Positions 24,279 to 32,699 of a DNA stretch of 64,000 nt are shown here, piece after piece (positions within the stretch are counted from its first letter, which is position 1; every line of letters begins with the position of its first letter). Origin of the DNA: DASUPK01 sp963695675. Lineage in GTDB: Bacteria > Actinomycetota > Thermoleophilia > Solirubrobacterales > 70-9. The stretch spans positions 326,956-390,955 of the forward strand of contig CAVOGY010000002.1 of assembly GCA_963695675.1 (NCBI GenBank), written 5' to 3'. The notes below the pieces were generated by a model that was not told the DNA's origin, made no database searches, and was given only the letters and a program-made list of their open reading frames with translations. A program made the position numbers and the translations under genes.

Positions 24279-25652
24279 GTGAGCCAGGGACTCCTGTCAA
24301 AGCGGAACCTCGCGATCTTCTTCGGCGTTGCGCTTGTGGCAATGGTCGTCATCGTCGGCGTCGCCGTCGGGGTCGGCCACCCGAACGTGCCGTCCGACGA
24401 AGTCGCCGTCATCGACGACAACAGCATCAACGTTCCGGGCCTGATCGACTCCGGAAAGGTCAGCAAGGCGAACTTCGACCGCTTCCTGCTGCAGACGGCG
24501 AAGCAGAACGGCCTCCAGGCGGTCCCCCAGGCGAGCGATCCGCAGTACAAGCAACTCAAGGATCAGTCGATGCAGGCGGTCCTCCAGATCGGCTGGATCG
24601 TGGGCGAGGCGAACAAGCGGGACCTGACCTTCACCGACACCCAGGTCAACCAGTCGCTCCAGCAGATCAAGTCGCAGTTCAAGACCGAGGCTGAGTACGT
24701 GAAGGCGCGGGACCAGGCGGGCCTGACCGAGGCGGACGTCCTCGCGCGGGCCAAGCTTCAGCTGATCCAGAACAAGATCCAGGACGACATCAACAACAGC
24801 GTCGGCACACCCTCCACGAGCGACGCGAAGGACTACTACGACGCGAACAAACAGCAGTTCACCCAGCCCGCGAAGCGCACGATCCGGATCATCCAGAACA
24901 AGGATCCGCACCAGATCGACCTCGCCTACCAGGCCCTGCGCACCGACCAGTCCCCCGCCAACTGGAAGAAGGTGGCGGCCCAGTACTCGACGGATCCGAC
25001 CTCGAAGGCGAAGGGCGGGCTGCGCACCGATGTCGTGCCCGGCTCCTTCCAGCAGCCCGTCGACGGCGAAATCTTCAGGGCGCAGCCGGGTCAGCTCGAG
25101 GGCCCGGTGCCGACCTCCACCGGCAACTTCGTCTTCCAGGTCATCTCGGCGACCCCCGAGAAGGTGACGGGCTTCGACGAGACGACCACCCCGCAAACCG
25201 GGGGGGCGCCCGGCACGGTCGGCGACCAGATCAAGCAGCAGCTCCGCTCGCAGCAGCAGCAGCAGGCCCTGCAGGCATTCAGCGCCGACTTCCGCGACTA
25301 CTGGTCCAACCTGACCCAGTGCGCGAGCGACTACGTGGTCCAGGGATGCGACAACTTCAGCGGTGCGAGACCGACCTGTGACCCCGACAAGCTCGCGTCC
25401 CAGACCGGCGGGGGGAACCAGGGGTGCCCCGCGCCCGTCTTCGCCAGCTGCCAGGAGAGCACGGCTGCCCAGGGCGGCCAGGCGGGCCAGCTCCAGTGCA
25501 CCGGTTCCGGCCCGGGAGGCCCGCCTTCGACGGTGGGTTCCTACAAGCCGCTCGTCCCCTGGACTCCTGGGCCACCGCAGGGACCGCATCCGCCCGGTGA
25601 GGGAACAGCCGGCGGGCCTTCGATCCCGTTCCCCGGGCTCACCCCGGGATAG
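24279..25652 (+). CDS. Membrane-anchored SurA-like peptidyl-prolyl isomerase (parvulin type)
   Basis: The protein starts MSQGLLSKRNLAIFFGVALV with one N-terminal hydrophobic segment, then a SurA_N-like chaperone region (SKANFDRFLLQTAKQNGLQA, DVLARAKLQLIQNKI), then a parvulin domain at about residues 195-290 (SDAKDYYDANKQQFTQPAKR, YSTDPTSKAKGGLRTDV, FRAQPGQLEGPV). It probably folds exported proteins outside the membrane. The last ~110 residues have six cysteines (TQCASDYVVQGCDNFSG and following) and a Pro/Gly-rich tail ending PFPGLTPG, not part of the usual family. GTG 24279 is the start. It follows mfd by 24 bases, before mazG. Confidence 0.88.
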   Translation: MSQGLLSKRNLAIFFGVALVAMVVIVGVAVGVGHPNVPSDEVAVIDDNSINVPGLIDSGKVSKANFDRFLLQTAKQNGLQAVPQASDPQYKQLKDQSMQAVLQIGWIVGEANKRDLTFTDTQVNQSLQQIKSQFKTEAEYVKARDQAGLTEADVLARAKLQLIQNKIQDDINNSVGTPSTSDAKDYYDANKQQFTQPAKRTIRIIQNKDPHQIDLAYQALRTDQSPANWKKVAAQYSTDPTSKAKGGLRTDVVPGSFQQPVDGEIFRAQPGQLEGPVPTSTGNFVFQVISATPEKVTGFDETTTPQTGGAPGTVGDQIKQQLRSQQQQQALQAFSADFRDYWSNLTQCASDYVVQGCDNFSGARPTCDPDKLASQTGGGNQGCPAPVFASCQESTAAQGGQAGQLQCTGSGPGGPPSTVGSYKPLVPWTPGPPQGPHPPGEGTAGGPSIPFPGLTPG

Positions 25653-25702
25653 TCCGAATCGCGACGCCGCCCTACCTCGAAGCGCTCCGGCACCTCGATG
25701 AG

Positions 25703-26299
25703 GTGACCCGCCGGCTGCGCCGGGACTGCCCCTGGGACCGCGAGCAGGACGCACGCTCGATCGTGCCGCACACGGTCGAGGAAGCCTACGAGCTCGCCGA
25801 TGCCGCCACCCGGGATGACACCGAGGCGATGGTGGACGAGCTCGGTGACGTCCTCTTCCAGGTCTACTTCCTCTCACTGCTACTCGAGGAGCGCGGCGAG
25901 GGCGACCTCGCGGCCGTCGCCGAGTCGTGCGCGGCGAAGCTGATCCGCCGCCACCCGCATGTCTACGGGGACCGCGAGCTGGAGACGGCCGGCCAGGTCC
26001 TGGCCCAGTGGGAGGAGATCAAGCGCGAGGTGGAGGGCGCAGGGGAGCCGGAGCCGCTCGAAGGGCTGCCCGAGAACCTGCCGGCGCTGCTCTACGCGCG
26101 CAAGGTGCTCCGCCGGCTCGATCCGGGTGAGTCATCCGGGGAGGGGAAGCCCGGCGGCCCGTCGGCCGATCCCGAGACACGCGCGGAGGCGGAGCGCATG
26201 GTCGGCGAGCTCCTGCTCGAGTCTGTCGCCGTCTCCCGGCGCCTCGGCGTCGATCCAGAGCTTGCCCTGCGCCACGCGACGCGTCGCCTGGTCGAATAG
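25703..26299 (+). CDS. mazG: MazG nucleoside triphosphate pyrophosphohydrolase
   Basis: MazG hydrolyses (d)NTPs to monophosphates, cleaning aberrant nucleotides. The sequence has the family's DCPWDREQDARSIVPHTVEE, AYELADA, and MVDELGDVLFQVYFLSLLLE with E-x-x-E-D-type metal ligands, then KLIRRHPHVYGDR. Only one MazG domain is fully recognisable in 198 residues; the C-terminal part looks like a degenerate second repeat. The frame is open upstream to the end of the PPIase gene and reads a plausible extra ~15 residues (LEALRHLDE), but no ATG/GTG/TTG lies there, so GTG 25703 is the formal start. Confidence 0.92.
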   Translation: MTRRLRRDCPWDREQDARSIVPHTVEEAYELADAATRDDTEAMVDELGDVLFQVYFLSLLLEERGEGDLAAVAESCAAKLIRRHPHVYGDRELETAGQVLAQWEEIKREVEGAGEPEPLEGLPENLPALLYARKVLRRLDPGESSGEGKPGGPSADPETRAEAERMVGELLLESVAVSRRLGVDPELALRHATRRLVE

Positions 26300-26311
26300 C
26301 TTCCTGGCCCG

Positions 26312-27616
26312 ATGGCGACGATCGAGAGCGTCCACGGGCGGCAGGTGCTCGACTCGCGGGGAAACCCGACGGTCGAGGTGGAGGTCGTGCTCGACTCGGG
26401 CGCGCGCGGCCTCGCGGCCGTGCCCTCGGGCGCCTCGACCGGGAAGTACGAGGCTGTCGAGCTGCGCGACGGCGGGGACGAGTGGGGCGGAAAGGGAGTC
26501 GGCAAGGCCGTCTCGCATGTGAACGGCGAGATCGCCGCCGCGATCGAGGGCGCCCGGGCCGCCGAGCAGTCGGCGCTCGATCGGACGATGATCGAGCTCG
26601 ACGGGACCCCGAACAAGGGCCGGCTCGGCGCGAACGCGATCCTCGGCGTGTCGCTGGCCATCGCCAAGGCCGCCGCCGCGGATCAGGACCAGCCCCTCTA
26701 CGACTACTTCGCAGAGCTCTACGCCGCCACCGGCGCGAAGGACGCGGGTCCGGCTGAGCTCTTGCCGGTGCCGATGATGAACGTGCTGAACGGCGGCGCG
26801 CACGCCGACAACGCGGTCGACTTCCAGGAGTTCATGGTGGTTCCGGCCGGCGCGGAGACCTTCGCCGGCTGCCTGCGGGTCGGCGCCGAGGTGTACCACT
26901 CGCTCAAGGGAATCTTGAGCAGGAAGGGACTCTCGACCGGCGGGGGAGACGAGGGCGGCTTCGCACCGGATCTGGAGTCCAACGGGGCCGCGCTCGACTT
27001 CCTGATCGACGCGATCGAGGAGTCCGGCTACGCGCCGGGCGTTGACGTGATGATCGCGCTCGATCCGGCGACCAGCGAGCTCTACGAGGACGGCAGGTAC
27101 GTGCTCGAGCACGAGGGCCGCTCGCTGACCGCTGAGGAGATGGCCGAGTACTGGCACGACGTCCGCCAGCGCTTCCCGGTCGTCTCGATCGAGGACGGCA
27201 TGGACGAGGAGGACTGGGATGGCTGGAGGGCTCTGACGGAGAAGATCGGCGACCTCTGCCAGCTGGTGGGCGACGATCTCTTCGTCACCAACCCGGAGAG
27301 GCTGCGGCGCGGGATCGATCAGGGGGTCGCGAACTCGATCCTGGTCAAGGTCAATCAGATCGGGACGCTCACCGAGACGCTCGAGGCGATCCAGATCGCC
27401 CGGGACGCCGGCTACACGACAGTGATCTCACACCGCTCCGGCGAGACCGAGGACACGACGATCGCGGACCTGGCGGTCGGCACCGGGGCGGGGCAGATCA
27501 AGACGGGCGCGCCATCGCGCTCGGACAGGGTCGCCAAGTACAACCGGCTGCTGCGGATCGAGGAGGAGCTCGGCGACCGCGCCAGATTCCCCGGGGCGTC
27601 TGCGTTTCAGCGTTAG
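26312..27616 (+). CDS. eno: Enolase
   Basis: Enolase interconverts 2-phosphoglycerate and phosphoenolpyruvate in glycolysis. The 434 residues include IESVHGRQVLDSRGNPTVEV at the N-terminus, GASTGKYEAVELRDGG, MMNVLNGGAHADNAVDFQEF, GGGDEGGFAPDL, the metal and catalytic region SIEDGMDEEDWDGW, VGDDLFVTN, LVKVNQIGTLTET and SHRSGETEDTTIADLAVGTG. All metal and catalytic residues that I can place are present. The stop is followed at once by a 14-bp-stem inverted repeat. Confidence 0.98.
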   Translation: MATIESVHGRQVLDSRGNPTVEVEVVLDSGARGLAAVPSGASTGKYEAVELRDGGDEWGGKGVGKAVSHVNGEIAAAIEGARAAEQSALDRTMIELDGTPNKGRLGANAILGVSLAIAKAAAADQDQPLYDYFAELYAATGAKDAGPAELLPVPMMNVLNGGAHADNAVDFQEFMVVPAGAETFAGCLRVGAEVYHSLKGILSRKGLSTGGGDEGGFAPDLESNGAALDFLIDAIEESGYAPGVDVMIALDPATSELYEDGRYVLEHEGRSLTAEEMAEYWHDVRQRFPVVSIEDGMDEEDWDGWRALTEKIGDLCQLVGDDLFVTNPERLRRGIDQGVANSILVKVNQIGTLTETLEAIQIARDAGYTTVISHRSGETEDTTIADLAVGTGAGQIKTGAPSRSDRVAKYNRLLRIEEELGDRARFPGASAFQR

Positions 27617-27681
27617 GCGGCCGGCGGCAACCGCCTGCTGCTCACTCAGAGAGCTTCGCTCGGCGGTTGCCGCCGTCCGCC
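27616..27681 (+). terminator. Hairpin downstream of eno
   Basis: CGGCGGCAACCGCC (27622-27635) pairs perfectly with GGCGGTTGCCGCCG (27662-27675), with an outer GGCGG/CCGCC. It starts at the eno stop codon. No T-tract follows, so it is a terminator candidate or mRNA-stabilising structure. Confidence 0.6.
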
Positions 27682-27715
27682 AAGGAATGATCGACGCAGC
27701 GGCGAAGCGGTACGC

Positions 27716-28057
27716 ATGTCAGCCAGGTCAAATGCGGCACGGGGCGCGCGCAGGCGGGTGCGTCGCCGAGTCGGGCCGAGCAGGGTCCGCTGGGATCGCA
27801 TCGGCCGGATCGCCCTGGTTTTGGTGCTCTTCGCCGTGATGGTCTCCTACCTCAATCCCCTGGTGAACCTGCTGGAGGCGTGGCAGGGGTCCAAGTCGAG
27901 CGACGCGCAGCTCGCCCAGCTCAAGCGCGAGAAGGTCGAGCTCGCGCAGCGGCTCCGCGAGGACTCCAGCCCGGCCACGCTCGAGCGCGAGGCGCGCAGG
28001 CTCGGCATGGTGCAGCCCGGCGAGCACGCCTACGTCGTGCACGGCCTCGGAGACTGA
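27716..28057 (+). CDS. FtsB/DivIC-like septum formation initiator
   Basis: The 113-residue product has a basic cytoplasmic N-terminus (RGARRRVRRRVGPSRVRWDR), one transmembrane helix (IALVLVLFAVMVSYLNPLV), a short coiled coil (SDAQLAQLKREKVELAQRLR) and the DivIC-type end (TLEREARRLGMVQPGEHAYV). This is the standard layout of the bitopic division protein that complexes with FtsL and FtsQ/DivIB. Its position after eno is conserved in Gram-positive bacteria. Confidence 0.9.
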   Translation: MSARSNAARGARRRVRRRVGPSRVRWDRIGRIALVLVLFAVMVSYLNPLVNLLEAWQGSKSSDAQLAQLKREKVELAQRLREDSSPATLEREARRLGMVQPGEHAYVVHGLGD

Positions 28058-28148
28058 GCGAGCAAGCCAGCTGAGCCGTCGTTTAGCGCCGCGGATATGA
28101 TTCCGCCCTCCGCGCGCGCGGCAATGGGCTGTGCGCGCTTTGTCTGAG

Positions 28149-30462
28149 ATGAGTACTGGTCGGTACCTGCTCGGCGCGGCGGAGCTGGCGGTAATCGCAA
28201 CCGCCCTCGGTCTAGGCGCCTACCACCTGCGAGCCCTGCTCGCACCCGCCTGGACGGGCGCGCTGGCGCGACTGGCCGAGGTGGTGATCGGGATCTCGAT
28301 GCTGATTCTGGTCTCGGAGCTGCTCGGCCCACTCGGCCTGTTCAAAGAGGTCCCGCTGCTGATCGGATATGTCGCCGCCGGGCTTGGCACGACGTTCCTG
28401 GTCCGTCGCCGCGGGTTGCCGGAGCCGCCCCGGGCCCCGGAGGCCCAGGCCAGCCCCCTGATGGTCGCGATCGGGATCGTGGCCGCCGCGCTGGTCGTCG
28501 TCCACTGGGCCCATCCCACCGGACAGGCGGTCGATCAGGGGATGTACTACCAGGACACCACCTGGTACCACATGTCGTTCTCGGCCCGGTACGCCCAGAC
28601 CGGGCACATCGGCCCGCTCCACTTCACCGATCCGCTCAAGCTCGCGGTCTGGTTCTATCCCCAGAACTCCGAGCTGCTCCACGGCGTCGGGATCGTCTTC
28701 CTGAAGACAGACTTCCTCTCGCCGCTGATCAACCTCATGTGGGTCTCGCTCTGCCTGCTCGCCGCCTGGTGCGTCGGGCGGCCGTACGGAATCGGCGGCG
28801 TCACCGTGCTGGGAGCGGCGGTGGTCCTGGACTCGAACATGCTGGTCGGCTCCCAGGCCGGCCAGGGCCCGAACGACGTCGCCGGCCTTTTCTTCCTGAT
28901 GGCGGCAATCGCTTTCCTCATCGACGGGGCGGCTACAGCTCACGCGTTACGCGAGGGGGCCACTGCTCGCGCGGTGCGGGGTGGCCCGACGCCGCCGGTC
29001 AGCGGGCAGCGCGCCGACGGCGGTGAGGGGTGGTGCGCCGGGCAAGGCACCGCCGACCGGAGAGGTCAGCGGGGAGCAGTTCGAGACCGGCGTCGTCGAG
29101 GACGTTCCGGTGGAGGGCGACCCTCGCACGCTCGCGACGGTGGGCGCCGGGCCGCTCTTCATGGCGGGGCTGGCGGCCGGTCTCGGGGTCGGCACCAAGA
29201 TCACGTTGCTGGCGACGATCGCCGCGTTCACCATCGGCGTCGCGATCCTGGGCGGACGGCAGCACTGGCTCCGCGCCCTGGGCGTTTGGCTCGGAGGGGT
29301 GGTGATCACGGCCGGCTTCTGGTACGGGCGCAACTTCGTCTACGCGCTCAACCCCTTCCCGCAAATTCGCAATATCGGCCCGATCCACCTGCCGGGACCC
29401 GATCAGCTGCCCCTCTACCCGCGCCCGCCCCACAAGCTGAGCGAGTACTACAACGACCCGACCGTCTGGGAGCACAAGTTGTTCCCGGTGCTGCACGACC
29501 GGCTCGGGCCGCTCTGGCCGGTGATCCTCGCCGTCGTCGTCGTTGCCCTGGTGTGGGCCTTCTTCAAGGGCGGCAGCGCCCTGATGCGGATCTTGGCGGT
29601 GACCGGGATGGTCGCCGGAATCGCCTACGTCTTCACCCCGCTGACCGCCTCGGGCAGTCTCGGTGATCCGAGCGGCTTCGACGCCAACCTCCGCTACGTC
29701 GCCCCGGTCCTCATCATCGCCTTCCTGCTGCTGCCCCTGATCCCGTGGTTCCGGCATGGGGCGCGGCCGTGGATCCTGATCGCGCTCTTCACGATCCTCC
29801 TGATCCAGGGCACGGTCACGCAGGCCAACTGGGAGTTCGAGCATCACCTGGCCTCCATCGCGCTGGCGTTCCTGATCGTCGGCGTCCCGGCCCTGCTGGT
29901 GGCCGGGTTCCGGCGCGGTCTCAACCCGGTTGCACTGGTTGCCTTCGGGTTGGCGATGGCGATCGTCGCGGTGGCCCTCGGGCGCGTGCGCGAGGAGTAC
30001 TACCTCGATCACCGCTACGTCACCGCCGCGCGGCCGCCGCTGGGGGGCGGCTTCCGGGCGACCCCGCAGTGGCAGCCGCTCCAGGACTGGGGACGGAAGG
30101 CGAGCCACGACCGGATCGGGGTCGTCGGTCGCGCTTCGGCCTTCGGCCAGTACTTCTTCTACGGGACCGACCTGACCAATCATGTCCAGTACCTGGGCCG
30201 GGAGCTGAACCACGGCACCTTCCGGCCGATCGACAACTGCGCGCGCTGGCGCCGGACGATCAACCAGGGTCGCTACGACTACATCGTCACCACGCCGAGG
30301 CTCGGCCAGATCGAGACCACGGCCCCCCCGGAGAACCTCTGGACGAGTAGGGACAAGAACGTCAGAACCGTGATTCTGTCCGGCCCGGCGGCGGTCTATC
30401 GGATCACCGGGCGACTCGATCCGTCGACCTGCGCGCAGCTCGGCGACGCGGCGCACGCGTGA
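28149..30462 (+). pseudogene. GT-C-like membrane glycosyltransferase, paralogue 1 (frameshifted)
   Basis: This is the first of four tandem paralogues of ~740 residues. The start ATG 28149 (MSTGRYLLGAAELAVIATAL) is set by alignment to the other three. The 5' part (to about 28975) has several transmembrane helices and the loop DTTWYHMSFSARYAQTGHIG, resembling the D-x-x-x-Y-H loop of GT39/GT-C enzymes, which use polyprenyl-phosphate sugars. The 3' part (from about 29040) continues in the next frame with GLAAGLGVGTKITLLAT and a C-terminal domain (YGTDLTNHVQYLGREL, NQGRYDYIVTTPR). The change of frame lies in a linker that is longer than in the paralogues and full of short inverted repeats. The stop overlaps the next start. 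Confidence 0.75.
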
Positions 30463-32699
30463 GCTTCGGCGACTACCTGCAGGGCTCGATCGAGCTGATC
30501 CTCGTTGCCGCGGCCCTGGGCTTCGCCGCCGTCGGCCTTCGCGGCCGGCTCCTGCCCGGCTGGTCCGGCGCGTCGGCTCGGCTGGCGGAGGTGGTGCTGG
30601 GCCTTTCCCTGCTCGTGGTGACCCTCGAGCTGGTCGGGGTGGTGGGCCTCTACCGACCCGGCTGGGTGCTGCTGGCATCCCTGCTCGTCGGGGTCGGGAT
30701 CGGGGCAGCCCTGAGGCAGCCGGCGACCGGACCGCCGCTCTGGGCGCCCCAGGTCTCCCCGGTTGCGATGGCCATCGCGGTCGCCGCGGCCGTGCTCGTC
30801 GCCGCGCACTGGGCGATGCCCACGCAGACCGGGCTCGACATCGGCATGTACCTGCCGAACACGACCTGGCACAACGCCCCCTTCGCGGCCCGCTTCGTAC
30901 AGGACCACCAGGTGGGAGCCCTGCACTTCACCGAGGTCCTCAGCCTGACCGTCTGGTTCTACCCGCAGAACTCCGAGCTGCTCCACTCGGCCGGCGTCCT
31001 TTTCCTCGGCAACGACTTCCTCTCGCCACTGATCAACATCGGCTGGATGTCGCTCTGCCTGCTGACGGCCTGGGTGTTCGCCCGGCCGTACGGCGGCGGT
31101 CCGATCGCCGTCCTCGCCATCGCCCTCGTCCTCGACGCGAACATGCTGCTGCTCTACCAGCCGGGCGATGCGAAGAACGACACGGCCGGGCTCTTCTTCC
31201 TGCTCGCTTCGGCCGCTGTGCTGGTGAACGCCGAGGTGCAGAGGCGAACGGAGGACAGCGAGCGCGGCTCGCGGCCGCCGGCGCATGCGCCGGTTGCGAC
31301 CGGGGCGCTGATCGTCGCGGGCCTGGCCGCCGGGCTCGCCCTGGGCACGAAGCTCAACCTGCTCGCCCCCTTCGGGTTGCTGACGCTTGGGGTGATCGCC
31401 GTGGCCGGCAGGGGATTCCGGCTCAGGACGACCGGCATCTGGGTCGTGAGCTCGTTGATCACCGGCGGCTTCTGGTTTGCGAGAAACCTCGTCAATGCAG
31501 GGAATCCCTTGCCCTGGGTCAACGCCGGGCCGCTGCCGGGGCCCGATCAGGCGGACATCAACATCCGCCAGCCGCACAACGTCGCGCACTACCTGCTGCC
31601 GCCCGACGGCGGGGTGATCCGTCACCACCTCGTCCCCGGGCTGCATTCCAGCTTCGGGGATCTCTGGCCGCTCGTCCTTGCGGTCGTCATCGGCGGGTTC
31701 CTGCTCGCGATCATCAATGGGCGCACTCCGGTGATCCGGATGCTGGGAGTGGTGGCGCTGCTCAGCGGCATCGCGTACCTCTTCACCCCGCTGACCGCCG
31801 CCGGCCCGGAGGGCGACCCGACGGCGTTCACCACCAACCTCCGCTACGCCTCCCCCGCGATCGGCCTCGGGGCGATGTTGCTCGCCGTCGATCCGGGCCT
31901 CAACGACCGCCGGCGCGACCAGGGCTGGCTGCTCGGCATCCTCGCCGTCCTGCTGCTGGTTCAGGCGGTGCCGATCTGGGATCTGTCCGGGCATCTGTGG
32001 ATCCGCCATTTCCTGCTCGGGGCGATCGGCCTGGCGGTCTTCCTGATCCTTGTCCCCGTCGGAATCGTGCTCGCCGGACAGCGCGGCGTCTCACGCGCAG
32101 CCCTGGCCGGAGCGGCGGCGCTCGCCCTGGTCCTGGTCGTCGCGATCGGCTGGCCGAAGTCGGACGACTACGTCAAGGATCGCTACCAGGCATCCACCGC
32201 GCCGAGCAACTTCCCGGACGGGATGAAGAATGCGCTTGAGTGGTTCAACCGGGCGAATCCGCACGACGCCCGGATCGGGGTGGTCGGCGGACGGCCGGGT
32301 TTCAAGCAGTACATCTTCTACGGCGACGATCTGTCCAACTACGTCCAATACATCGCCCGCCACGGGCCGCATGGGGCCTACCTACCGATCGCCAGCGAGG
32401 CCGCGCAGAACGACCGCGAGCCGCACTTCGTCCAGGAGTGTGAGGAGTGGCGCCGGGCGGTCAACGACGGCCGGTATCGCTACCTGGTGATCGGACCGGA
32501 TCAGCGAACCCAGTCACGGTTGCCGATCGAAGCCGTCTGGACCGCTACCGATCCGGCGGCTACCAAGATCGACTCCGAGCAGGACGTCTTCATCTTCCGT
32601 CTCGATGGGAATCTCGACCCGGTCGGGTGCGCGCAGCTGAACGGGGCCGGCAGCGGCGGTGGCAGCCTCGGCAACGCCGCGGCACCCCAGCGTCAGTGA
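30459..32699 (+). CDS. GT-C-like membrane glycosyltransferase, paralogue 2 (intact)
   Basis: The only uninterrupted copy, 746 residues. It has two or three N-terminal helices (YLQGSIELILVAAALGFAAV), the loop GLDIGMYLPNTTWHNAPFAA containing a W-H in the GT-C acidic-loop position, WFYPQNSELLHSAGVLFLGN, about ten further helices, and a soluble C-terminal domain with RIGVVGGRPGFKQYIFYGDD and CEEWRRAVNDGRYRYLVIGP. Topology suggests sugar transfer on the outer face of the membrane from a lipid-linked donor. The donor and acceptor are unknown. GTG 30459 overlaps the previous stop (GTGA); the same occurs at its own end. Confidence 0.75.
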   Translation: MSFGDYLQGSIELILVAAALGFAAVGLRGRLLPGWSGASARLAEVVLGLSLLVVTLELVGVVGLYRPGWVLLASLLVGVGIGAALRQPATGPPLWAPQVSPVAMAIAVAAAVLVAAHWAMPTQTGLDIGMYLPNTTWHNAPFAARFVQDHQVGALHFTEVLSLTVWFYPQNSELLHSAGVLFLGNDFLSPLINIGWMSLCLLTAWVFARPYGGGPIAVLAIALVLDANMLLLYQPGDAKNDTAGLFFLLASAAVLVNAEVQRRTEDSERGSRPPAHAPVATGALIVAGLAAGLALGTKLNLLAPFGLLTLGVIAVAGRGFRLRTTGIWVVSSLITGGFWFARNLVNAGNPLPWVNAGPLPGPDQADINIRQPHNVAHYLLPPDGGVIRHHLVPGLHSSFGDLWPLVLAVVIGGFLLAIINGRTPVIRMLGVVALLSGIAYLFTPLTAAGPEGDPTAFTTNLRYASPAIGLGAMLLAVDPGLNDRRRDQGWLLGILAVLLLVQAVPIWDLSGHLWIRHFLLGAIGLAVFLILVPVGIVLAGQRGVSRAALAGAAALALVLVVAIGWPKSDDYVKDRYQASTAPSNFPDGMKNALEWFNRANPHDARIGVVGGRPGFKQYIFYGDDLSNYVQYIARHGPHGAYLPIASEAAQNDREPHFVQECEEWRRAVNDGRYRYLVIGPDQRTQSRLPIEAVWTATDPAATKIDSEQDVFIFRLDGNLDPVGCAQLNGAGSGGGSLGNAAAPQRQ

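Noticed and set aside
28999..30678. Minus-strand 559-codon frame opposite paralogues 1 and 2
   Set aside because: Same reason; it has no recognisable domain and ends in shadow sequence.
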